Assembly (NCBI RefSeq): GCF_004138485.1
Contig: NZ_ML142848.1
Location: 1,090,640 to 1,154,639 of the forward strand
From: Peristeroidobacter soli
Lineage (GTDB): Bacteria > Pseudomonadota > Gammaproteobacteria > Steroidobacterales > Steroidobacteraceae
Direction of reading: 5' to 3'
Length of the DNA: 64,000 nt
In this document: positions 7,411-14,800 of the stretch, in pieces
Numbering within the stretch: the first letter of the stretch is position 1
Layout of the letters: every line of letters starts with the position of its first letter
Position numbers and translations under genes: made by a program
Notes under the pieces: model-generated
What the model was told of the DNA's origin: nothing
Seen by the model: the letters and a program-made list of their open reading frames with translations, nothing else
The model's database searches: none

Positions 7411-8886
7411 CTACCGGTTGCGATTGGCCAGGCCAGGCTCGTCCCCGGCCGGCGTCGGAAGTTCCGCGCGCCAGCGGCGATATTCCGCCTGGCGCTCGTG
7501 CCGTAAATCATCCAGAGAGATCGCGCGCTGGCGAGCCTCACCGGCGAGCTGCTGCTCGGCCGCGATCAACCCGGGCCAGCGCTCGCCCATCGTGCGCAGG
7601 AATTCACTGTCGTAAGTGAAGCCGAACAGCGCCACGCTCGGCAGCGGCTGCGCATACAAGTCCGGCAAGCCAAAGGCTTTGAACGGAAACCCCCGCGCCC
7701 AGTCGAGGTGATATCCAATCAAGCCCCGCTTCGGCGACACGCTCGCGAGCCCGTGCGTCACGCACATCTCCGGCGCGATCGCGAATCGCTGCCGCAGGTA
7801 ATGAGTGAGATTGCGACCGGCGATCAGCTGAGCGCGCGTGATGGGCAACGTGCGCCCGCCCTCCCAGCGCGACTCGAACGATACCCCGAGGAATGCCGAA
7901 TTCAGATCCAGATAAACCTCGTCGCCGCGCGCCCACACACCGTGTCCGGCATGATTCGCCCGGCTGTCGTCATCGACGATGCGATACACGCGGCCGAAGC
8001 GATCGATCATGTAGTTGTAGGCCTGCTCACGCTTCACGAAGCGGAGCAACGCTTCCGAACCCTTGCGCAATTCTTTCTCGTAGCCCGGCTCGAGCGGCCA
8101 CAGGTCGCTCTCCGAGGTATGAAACAGGATGCCGATGGGACGATCGAGCTTGGTAGGTAACAACTTGCCATCGCGAGCGTGCACGCGATAGTCACGTGGC
8201 GTGCCCTTCACCGTGTACGCGGTCTCGATGCGCAAACCGTTGCTATACAACTCCCAGTCCGGCCCGCGATCCGCGAGCCATAGCATGCTGGGCACGATAC
8301 CCACATCGTCATCAGCCAATGATTCGGCGACCGGCGGCTGATTGACCGGCGTATTTTCTTCGACTGGCGCGGGCGTGGTCAGCGTCGTCGGTACGGAAAG
8401 CGGTGCGGTCGTAGCTTCAATCGCAGTGGCATTCGCTTCGGTGGAAGAACCCACCGACGCCACTTGCTCAGGCTCACTGCGCCATCGATTGACCTGCCAG
8501 GCGACGATTGCAACGAGCACAGGAACAAACAACATCGCGGCCGCCGACGCGCCAACGACAACGCGACGCGCAGTCTTTCGAGCCGCGAGCGTGCGCTCCG
8601 CAATCTCTTCATCGGCATCGGCAACGGCGTCGAGCGCGCGCAAACCTTTCAATCGATACCAGGCGCGACGCGCGGGAGGAATGGGCACGAGCTGCACGAG
8701 TGCGCTCTTGTCACCGTCTTCGTTGAGCGCCTTTTGCAAATAGCGCAGCTTGACGATGGGATCGTCAATGTCATCCGTGATGCGTGTCAGCTCCTCGCCG
8801 CACTCACGGCTCACGGGCGGCCGCTCACGCCGATAGCGCTCCGTGGGCGAGCCTCTCGCTGCAGCCGTCATGGGCCGGCCATCCAT
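7411..8886 (-). CDS. Membrane-anchored PGRP/Amidase_2-type N-acetylmuramoyl-L-alanine amidase
   Basis: A 491-aa protein. Residues 1-108 are cytoplasmic and charged, a single transmembrane helix spans 109-131, and a Thr/Pro/Ala-rich linker (about 138-195) leads to a periplasmic Amidase_2 domain (about 240-410). Candidate zinc ligands are the His in GILFHTSESDLWP and the two His in VTHGLASVSPKRGLIGYHLDW; a Tyr/Asn segment (YNYMIDRFGRVYRIV) matches the family core. Family members cut the bond between N-acetylmuramate and the stem peptide of murein. The C-terminal 80 residues contain an Arg/Glu-rich helix. Likely co-transcribed with the actin-like gene. The ATG at 8871 (residue 6) is an alternative start. 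Confidence 0.78.
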   Translation of the reverse strand: MDGRPMTAAARGSPTERYRRERPPVSRECGEELTRITDDIDDPIVKLRYLQKALNEDGDKSALVQLVPIPPARRAWYRLKGLRALDAVADADEEIAERTLAARKTARRVVVGASAAAMLFVPVLVAIVAWQVNRWRSEPEQVASVGSSTEANATAIEATTAPLSVPTTLTTPAPVEENTPVNQPPVAESLADDDVGIVPSMLWLADRGPDWELYSNGLRIETAYTVKGTPRDYRVHARDGKLLPTKLDRPIGILFHTSESDLWPLEPGYEKELRKGSEALLRFVKREQAYNYMIDRFGRVYRIVDDDSRANHAGHGVWARGDEVYLDLNSAFLGVSFESRWEGGRTLPITRAQLIAGRNLTHYLRQRFAIAPEMCVTHGLASVSPKRGLIGYHLDWARGFPFKAFGLPDLYAQPLPSVALFGFTYDSEFLRTMGERWPGLIAAEQQLAGEARQRAISLDDLRHERQAEYRRWRAELPTPAGDEPGLANRNR

Positions 8887-9123
8887 CCAACGAAAACAAT
8901 GGGATGCACGTTATGCCTGCGAACATTCTGCGTTGCAATCAGGGATTACAGTCGCGTTATGTCCGGCGAACCAGTACCTGGTTCACGGTCCCGCCAATTC
9001 CATGGCGGTGAGCACTCCAGAAATCGCGGTTCGCGAGCCGTTAGCCGCATATCGGCACGCGCGCGGCAAGCACCAAAAGCAGCAGCGATGGCAATGCGGG
9101 CCAAAGAGCCCACCGACGCGATG
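8887..9123. other. Intergenic region, no gene seen
   Basis: Open frames here have no recognisable domain. The right part merges into the receptor relic described next. The amidase promoter should lie near the left end, but I could not place it with confidence. Confidence 0.4.
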
Positions 9124-9392
9124 ACCAGCGCGCTTCGACAAATGCCGTACGGCCTGGATAAGGATGAGCTTGATATGCGTGTTCGTCGGTGAGGTTGTAG
9201 ACGCCCAGCGCGATGGAATCGCTGGCAGAGCGACGCTGAACGCCGTCTCCAACCCTCGGGCTCTGACCCGGGCGACGTTCTGAACGTTGGTGACATTCGA
9301 AGTCACCGTGAGTTCGTCTGACTGAAGATGCTGTCGCGCACGTCGTCCTGGAACAGACTCGCCCGCAACTTGCCCCAGCTGAACCAGCGCTC
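9124..9392 (-). pseudogene. Relic of a TonB-dependent receptor C-terminus
   Basis: On the minus strand, pieces of a TonB-dependent receptor barrel appear in different frames. From 9392 downwards: ERWFSWGKLRASLFQDDVRD then SIFSQTNSR and a stop. After a frame change: VTNVQNVARVRARGLE. After a further frame change: ALGVYNLTDEHAYQAHPYP and GRTAFVEARW, the last matching the usual receptor end. The frame breaks and the loss of most barrel strands between the pieces show decay. No N-terminal plug is visible nearby, so only a 3' fragment remains. Confidence 0.7.
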
Positions 9393-9673
9393 GACTGCAA
9401 GCAGACACCACCCAAGGTGAGACAGATTGCCCAACCTCACGAAGGTACTCGGCCGAGACGTTAGGTACATGGATGCACCCCGTCGCCGCCGGCGACGAGC
9501 GGCCGGTAAAAGTCACGCCTTTTGCCGGGCGCACGCCGGGCGGGGCAGGATGCCCCGATCCGGCGTCGTCAAAAAGGGCAGTACCCTTTTAGAGCAGTCT
9601 CTTTTTGAGCATTTTTTCTCTGCTCGTCGCTGCTTAGGATGCGTCCCATCGAGAACACTGATTGGGGAAGGCA
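9393..9673. other. Leader region of the LuxR-type regulator, with hairpin
   Basis: No gene seen. A perfect hairpin AAAAGGG-CAGTA-CCCTTTT lies at 9572-9590, followed by a second arm pair GAGCAG (9592-9597) and CTGCTC about 25 bases later. These sit in the 5' leader of the LuxR-type gene and could attenuate or terminate incoming transcription. Confidence 0.4.
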
Positions 9674-10036
9674 ATGGATACCGAGATCTGCGAGCAAGCC
9701 GATATCTACGAACAAGTCCGAGAGGCAGTGCGGCAAGCCGTAAGCGATACGCTGGCCCGGATCGCTACCCGGGACGATCTGAACACCCTGCTGCTGCAAC
9801 TCATGCCGACCCCGGCGGCCGCGCCACGCCCGTCCACCCCTCCCAGCCCGGTCCGGCTGACGGCGCGCGAACAGGAAATCCTCGAGCGCATCACCGCCGG
9901 CGACAGCAACAAAGAAATCGCCCGGGCCTTCGATCTCAGTCTGCATACGGTGAAACGTCACGTCGCGAACATTCTGACCAAGCTCGGCGTCAGCTCGCGC
10001 GTGCAGGCGGCCACCTGGAAGTACGCGCGCCACTGA
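9674..10036 (+). CDS. Small LuxR/GerE-type DNA-binding regulator
   Basis: A 120-aa protein. The ATG at 9674 has a GGGGAAGG ribosome-binding site. An N-terminal amphipathic helix (EQADIYEQVREAVRQAVSDTLARI) and an Ala/Pro linker lead to a complete GerE helix-turn-helix (about 62-118: RLTAREQEILERITAGDSNK then EIARAFDLSLHTVKRHVANI). There is no receiver or autoinducer domain, so the signal input, if any, must come through the N-terminal helix or a partner. The stop overlaps the next ATG by one base (TGATG), coupling it to the methyltransferase-fold protein. Confidence 0.88.
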   Translation: MDTEICEQADIYEQVREAVRQAVSDTLARIATRDDLNTLLLQLMPTPAAAPRPSTPPSPVRLTAREQEILERITAGDSNKEIARAFDLSLHTVKRHVANILTKLGVSSRVQAATWKYARH

Positions 10037-10887
10037 TGAGATCGCCTTCGGCCATGTTGTCCCCGGAGCACATTCTGCGGACGGGCTTCGGGTTCCGCGC
10101 TTCGCAGACGTTGCTGTCGGCGGTCGCAGTTGGCTTGTTCACCGAGCTCGGCAAGGGGCCGCGCTCGAACCGTCAACTGCGCCGCTCGCTCGGCTTGAAA
10201 CAGAGCGCCGTCGCCGAGCTGCTGGAGCCGCTCGTGGCGCTGGGTTTTCTGGAACGCGAAGGCGACGATGCCGGCGCCGTGTACGTCAACAGTAGGGAGA
10301 GCGGTCATTTCCTGGACCGGAACAGTCCCAGCTATCTCGGCGACGTGCTGTTACAGAACGCCCAACCCAAGGCTGCGCGACGGAAATCCTCGGCGACGGG
10401 GCTGATGACGATTGCCGCCTTGTTGCTGGCCGACCGGTTCGACTTCTCCGGCTATGGATCGATGCTCGACCTGGGCAGTACAGGCGGCCTGCTGGCGAGG
10501 GCCCTAGCCGCCCGACACGCGCACCTGGATTGCACGAGACTCGCCCTATCCGGCACCGCCGGCACCTTGCCTCGCGCCGATGTCATCGTCATGCCAATGA
10601 TCCTCCGGCGTTTCGACGAAGCCGATCGAACGCGGCTCATCAAGCGCGCTCATCAGGCGCTGGCACCCGGCGGCTGCCTGATCGCCATCGAACTTCTGAC
10701 CGGCGAGGATCGGCGTCGGGGCTCGTCCCTGGTCGCACTGCTGGGCGCCGACTCCCATCGCAACCGGGCACTCAGCTGGTCGGACCTGGATGACAGCTGT
10801 CGTGCAGCCGGCTTCGCACGCACCGAATTGTTGCCGCTGATCGGCCCGCTGACCGCGACCCTCGCCTACAAGCCGCCGAAACATTGA
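10036..10887 (+). CDS. Degenerate O-methyltransferase-fold protein with winged-helix N-terminus
   Basis: A 283-aa protein of the small-molecule O-methyltransferase plan. The N-terminal dimerisation/winged-helix part (about 8-95: AVAVGLFTELGKGPRSNRQL and LGLKQSAVAELLEPLVALGF) is well kept. The SAM domain is reduced: the glycine motif reads LDLGSTGG (145-152) instead of the usual GGGSG. About 40-50 residues expected between the first strands and the LPRADVIVMPMIL segment are missing. The rest (RRFDEADRTRLIKRAHQALA, PGG) is typical. Cofactor binding is therefore doubtful. Coupled to the LuxR-type regulator, it may be a ligand sensor rather than an enzyme (inference). Confidence 0.7.
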   Translation: MRSPSAMLSPEHILRTGFGFRASQTLLSAVAVGLFTELGKGPRSNRQLRRSLGLKQSAVAELLEPLVALGFLEREGDDAGAVYVNSRESGHFLDRNSPSYLGDVLLQNAQPKAARRKSSATGLMTIAALLLADRFDFSGYGSMLDLGSTGGLLARALAARHAHLDCTRLALSGTAGTLPRADVIVMPMILRRFDEADRTRLIKRAHQALAPGGCLIAIELLTGEDRRRGSSLVALLGADSHRNRALSWSDLDDSCRAAGFARTELLPLIGPLTATLAYKPPKH

Positions 10888-10944
10888 GTTGTCGGCTAGA
10901 ATCCGGGACCAAACTCCAGCCCAAGGTCCCCGTCCCAGAGATCC

Positions 10945-11931
10945 ATGGCCCGCAGCGACCCTCCCCGCGCCATCTCCCGTTTGCGTCATCGCCCGGTTGC
11001 GCGACGGGATGTCGACGAGTGTTTCGAGCTGCTGCCGCCGTGGCTCGGCGTGGATCAACAGCAAATCGCGGAAATCCGCCAGGTGTGGGACTGGCTCATC
11101 GACGAGCCGTCGCTGCTCTCGGGCATCATCGAGGATCTGGCGCTGCCGCCAGGCAAGCGCATCCAGGCGTCGGGCGTCACGCTCATCGTGCCGCGAAGCC
11201 TGGTGCAAGCGCTCGATCTGGACGGACAACCGCGAGCATTCATCACCCGGCGCATCTATAGCGCGCTCCGGGACGGCAGTTTCAAACCCATGACCAATCG
11301 GGAGATCGGCATCGAGAATGCCCGCGGCGATCTGACGATGATGATCCTGCACTTCTCCCAACGCGATCACGACATCGGCAATCCGTACGTCCAGGACGTG
11401 ATTACGATGGCGAACGACACGTTCCGCACCTTTCATGACGGTTTCAATCTGCGCGCCGTGTACTACGAGACCGGTGAGATCAACGACCTGGTCGCCGAGG
11501 CGTCGGGCTTCATCCGGCGCCAGTACGCCGATCAGGCGGAGCTGCAGAAGTTGCCGCGCGAACATCAGCCGGCTTTCTTCGGTCTGACCCGCGAGCAGGC
11601 CAAAGGCCTGCTGCCCGGCTCGCCGGCTCGCAATTGTTTCCAGAATCAACCGCCGCTGTTTACGTTCTCGGCATCGCAACGCCGCCTGCTGTGGTTCGCC
11701 TTGTTCGACGACTCCGACGATGCGCTGATGCCGTTGCTCGATGTGTCGGTGCACGGCCTGAAGAAACTATGGCGTGGCATCTACGAGCGCATCGAAGACC
11801 GCATGCCCGAGTTCTTCGGCGACACCAGCGGCAGTGACGAAGGCAAGCGCGGCCCGGAAAAGCGCCGGCAAGTGCTCGCGTATGTGCGCCAGAGGCCCGA
11901 AGAACTGAGACCCTGGTCCGCTACCGATTGA
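10945..11931 (+). CDS. Putative transcriptional regulator with C-terminal LuxR-like HTH
   Basis: A 328-aa protein I cannot assign to a named family. The first 220 residues look like an alpha/beta sensor domain. The C-terminus holds a helix-turn-helix-like stretch (FTFSASQRRLLWFALFDDSD, then LMPLLDVSVHGLKKLWRGIY), followed by KRRQVLAYVRQRPEELRPW, which resembles the tail of LuxR-like HTH proteins. It lies 57 bases downstream of the methyltransferase-fold gene in the same direction, so three consecutive genes carry regulatory features. Confidence 0.6.
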   Translation: MARSDPPRAISRLRHRPVARRDVDECFELLPPWLGVDQQQIAEIRQVWDWLIDEPSLLSGIIEDLALPPGKRIQASGVTLIVPRSLVQALDLDGQPRAFITRRIYSALRDGSFKPMTNREIGIENARGDLTMMILHFSQRDHDIGNPYVQDVITMANDTFRTFHDGFNLRAVYYETGEINDLVAEASGFIRRQYADQAELQKLPREHQPAFFGLTREQAKGLLPGSPARNCFQNQPPLFTFSASQRRLLWFALFDDSDDALMPLLDVSVHGLKKLWRGIYERIEDRMPEFFGDTSGSDEGKRGPEKRRQVLAYVRQRPEELRPWSATD

Positions 11932-12055
11932 TCGTCTGCGACATGCACTGAAGTGCATGGCTCCCCTCTCAGCGCCGGCATAGCTCCTCCGAGCGATTCG
12001 ACACCCGGCGCGCACCCGGAAACTTCGCGTCCATCGATCACCGCGGAGTCATCTC

Positions 12056-12667
12056 ATGTTCAAGCGACTTTCCATTCTCGCCTGTCTGGCGCTCTCCCTG
12101 TCCGGCTGCATCAGCTCGGTCGACGCTGCCACCCTGCCCATGCCTACTGTCGAATATTCGGCGGATCGCATCATCGAAACCTCGCAAGGTTCGTTCGAAG
12201 GCAAGATCTTCGCCGCCAGGGACAAGGAGCGCACCGAGACCAGCATGCAAGGCATGCAGAGCGTGATGATCCTGCGTAAGGATCAGCAGCTGGGCTGGAT
12301 GATCATGCCGGCGCAGCGCATGTATCAGAAGCTCGACTACAAGCAGGCCCAGCAGCAGAGCGGCTCGCAGCCCAGCGACGTGGAGATCACCGAAGTCGGC
12401 AGCGATACCGTCGAAGGCATCGCGGCCACCAAGTACAAGATGATCATGAAGGACGGCAGCGCCGGCGGCTTCCTGTGGATCACGCCCGAAGGCATCACGG
12501 TGAAGATGGACATGCTGTCCAAGGACGGCCGCGACAAGAACCGCACCACCGTCACGCTGAAGAACCTGGTGATCGGCCCGCAGGACGCCGCTCTGTTCGA
12601 CCCGCCCGCCGACTACAAGGCCATGCCGTCGTTCGGTGGCGGCATGAAAGGCCTGTTCAATCGCTAA
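12056..12667 (+). CDS. DUF4412-like outer-membrane lipoprotein
   Basis: A 203-aa lipoprotein: MFKRLSILACLALSLSGC with lipobox LSGC. The mature part is a beta-rich domain with the pattern of DUF4412/LolA-like proteins (YSADRIIETSQGSFEGKIFA, MIMPAQRMYQKLDY, DTVEGIAATKYKMIMKDG, FLWITPEGITVKMD). Function is unknown. Lys/Arg at the processed N-terminus are absent, so sorting to the outer membrane is plausible. The next gene follows after 30 bases and also encodes an exported protein. Confidence 0.75.
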   Translation: MFKRLSILACLALSLSGCISSVDAATLPMPTVEYSADRIIETSQGSFEGKIFAARDKERTETSMQGMQSVMILRKDQQLGWMIMPAQRMYQKLDYKQAQQQSGSQPSDVEITEVGSDTVEGIAATKYKMIMKDGSAGGFLWITPEGITVKMDMLSKDGRDKNRTTVTLKNLVIGPQDAALFDPPADYKAMPSFGGGMKGLFNR

Positions 12668-12697
12668 CGCGCGTACGTCATCACATCAGGTGCAATC

Positions 12698-13954
12698 ATG
12701 AAATCTCGACATCTCGCGGTGGCTGTGCTCGTCGCTACCTCTTTACTCACTAGCGCAGCCTTCGCGGACTGCGCCGGCGATGGCGTCGCCGACAAGAAGC
12801 GCTCGTTTCAAAAGGCACAGACTTTCGAGCACGACGGCAAGAAGGAACAGGCGTTGTTCGCTTATCAGGCGGCGCAGGGCTATGCGTGCGAACCCAACAA
12901 TCCGTACGAAATGGACGCGGCGAGACGCGCCGCGCCGCTGGGCCTGGAGCTCGGACAGGCCGCCGAGAAGAAAGGCGATCTGGCGCGTGCCTTTCAGTTG
13001 TATGAGGCCGGCGGTCACTTTGCTCACGCCGATCGGGTGTTCATCGAAACCATTCGTGCCGAGGACGCTCCGCAGGCGTATCAACGGGCGCTGGAGCACT
13101 ATCGAAATCGCGAAGGCGGCGCGTTCGTCAGCAACCATGCCGCCGCACTCAAAGTCACTGGCAGCTACGAGGTCGATCCCAAATACATGGCTGAAGTGAT
13201 GGCTATGCCGAAGCGCGGCGTCGAGCGGGCGGCGGAAAAGGAGAAGGCGGCGTTCAACGAGCAGTTCTTGCGCGAGTACGTGCAGCTGATTCAGTCACAG
13301 CCGGACGACCCGAGCGACTTCGCAGCTCTGCAACGCGCGGGAGACGCCCAGACGGCGTTCGCGAATAAGTGGCCTGACCAGGATCCGATGAAAACGTCGC
13401 GCGATGCGATTCAGGCCATGCGCATGTGGGGTCTGAATGGCAACGACGAAGCGCTGAGCAAGGCGGTCGACGGTCGCGTGAAGTCGTTGGTCGAACAGCG
13501 GGCAACGCTGCTGCGTGACAAGTTCTTCAATGCGCCGAAGTTGCTCGGCGATGCGATGGACTTCTATCGCGTGCTGGGCTCGGACGCCGGCGTCGGCGGC
13601 AAGATCAAGGCGATTCGTTCGCAGGCCAGGCAGCTCGCGGCGCAGGCGGATGCGAAGCAGCGATATGGCTTGGCCGCTGAGTACTACAACATCGCGGGAG
13701 ATGATGCCGCGGCCGATGCGTCCCGACAGAAACAGCAGCAGTTGGCGATGCAGAAGATGCAGCCGTCGATCGATGCGGCCCAGAAGCAAGCCGAGGAGTT
13801 GCAGAAGCAGTTCAGCGATCCGAAGGCGGTGGAAGCGATGCGCAAGCAAGCTGAGGCCGCGCAGGCTGCGATCCAGGCTCAGCAGAAAAAGCAGCAGAAG
13901 AACGGCGATAAGAAAAAGAGCGCGGAGGAGTTGGAGAAGGAGTTGGGAATGTAA
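12698..13954 (+). CDS. Periplasmic helical repeat protein of unknown function
   Basis: A 418-aa protein with a Sec signal peptide (cleavage near AFA-D) and one Cys pair in the mature N-terminal part. The body is all-helical, with TPR-like pairs (GKKEQALFAYQAAQG, GDLARAFQLYEAGG, AKQRYGLAAEYYNIAG). The last 100 residues are a Gln/Lys-rich coiled coil (QKQAEELQKQFSDPKAVEAM onwards). I do not recognise a family. Position 30 bases downstream of the DUF4412-like lipoprotein suggests a shared transcript. Confidence 0.65.
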   Translation: MKSRHLAVAVLVATSLLTSAAFADCAGDGVADKKRSFQKAQTFEHDGKKEQALFAYQAAQGYACEPNNPYEMDAARRAAPLGLELGQAAEKKGDLARAFQLYEAGGHFAHADRVFIETIRAEDAPQAYQRALEHYRNREGGAFVSNHAAALKVTGSYEVDPKYMAEVMAMPKRGVERAAEKEKAAFNEQFLREYVQLIQSQPDDPSDFAALQRAGDAQTAFANKWPDQDPMKTSRDAIQAMRMWGLNGNDEALSKAVDGRVKSLVEQRATLLRDKFFNAPKLLGDAMDFYRVLGSDAGVGGKIKAIRSQARQLAAQADAKQRYGLAAEYYNIAGDDAAADASRQKQQQLAMQKMQPSIDAAQKQAEELQKQFSDPKAVEAMRKQAEAAQAAIQAQQKKQQKNGDKKKSAEELEKELGM

Positions 13955-14049
13955 CAACTCAAAGGGTTGCCGGCTCGGCCTCGGCGGGGCAGCCCGGCCT
14001 GCTGAGCCGAATCCACTCGTAGCACGCCGCTCGCGTCGCAGTACTAATT

Positions 14050-14077
14050 GCATCGCCCGGCTCCGCCGGGCCGATGC
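14050..14077. terminator. Hairpin between convergent helical-protein gene and kdpE
   Basis: GCATCG-CCCGG-CTCCG-CCGGG-C-CGATGC, a strong stem with one bulged base, located between converging genes. It lacks a clear U-tract on either strand. Confidence 0.5.
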
Positions 14078-14101
14078 GACTCCATCAATGAACCACCGGC
14101 T

Positions 14102-14800
14102 TCAATCTCCAGGCAACAGTAGCCTGTATCCGACCCCTGCCTCAGTCAACAGGTACTGCGGCCGAGCAGGATCCGGCTCGACTTTGGTCCGCAGGTTCTT
14201 GATACAAACTCTCAGGCTCCGGGTATCGCCATGCTTATCCGGCCCCCACGCCTCGTTGATGAGCTGCCGCTGCGTGACGATCATGCCGGACTGACGCGCC
14301 AGACTCTCGAGCACGCGATACTCGAGCGGCGTGAAATGCACGTCCCCCTTCGGCCCGACCGCCTGCCGCCGGGTCAGATCGAGCGAGATCGAGCCGATCT
14401 GCAAGTTCGGCACCTGCTCCGCCCCACGAACGTTCCGTCGCAACGCCGCCCGCACGCGCGCCAGCAACTCCGGCGCGCTGAACGGTTTGGTGACGTAATC
14501 ATCCGCTCCCGCATCGAGCGCCTCGATCTTCTGCGACTCCATGGTGCGTGCCGACAGCACGACCACAGGCACCGGCGACCACTCACGAACCGATCGAATC
14601 ACCTTGAGACCATCGGCATCCGGCAACCCCAGATCCACCAGCAACAAATCCGGCTTGTGAGTTCGCGCCTCGACGATCGCCCGTGCCGCGGTTTCGGTTT
14701 CAATGACTCGATAGCCCGCCGTCTTCAGCAGCGTGCGCAGGATGCCGCGAATGTCCGGCTCATCTTCGACGATGAGGACCTGATGGAGAGCCTGCGTCAC
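14102..14800 (-). CDS. kdpE: Response regulator KdpE
   Basis: A 232-aa OmpR-family response regulator, partner of KdpD. The receiver domain has the acidic pocket (IVEDEPD), the phosphorylated Asp in LLLVDLGLPD, and Thr/Lys in TKPF. The C-terminal winged helix carries LTRRQAVGPKGDVHFTPLEY and GDTRSLRVCIKNLRTKVEPD, typical of KdpE. Its ATG overlaps the end of kdpD by four bases. In known systems it activates kdpFABC at low potassium; those structural genes are not in this window. Confidence 0.93.
   Translation of the reverse strand: MTQALHQVLIVEDEPDIRGILRTLLKTAGYRVIETETAARAIVEARTHKPDLLLVDLGLPDADGLKVIRSVREWSPVPVVVLSARTMESQKIEALDAGADDYVTKPFSAPELLARVRAALRRNVRGAEQVPNLQIGSISLDLTRRQAVGPKGDVHFTPLEYRVLESLARQSGMIVTQRQLINEAWGPDKHGDTRSLRVCIKNLRTKVEPDPARPQYLLTEAGVGYRLLLPGD

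Noticed and set aside
9427-10035. Long open frame fused to the methyltransferase-like protein
   Set aside because: The upstream part is Arg-rich, runs over the LuxR-type gene in another frame, and the ATG at 10036 forms a typical TGATG junction.
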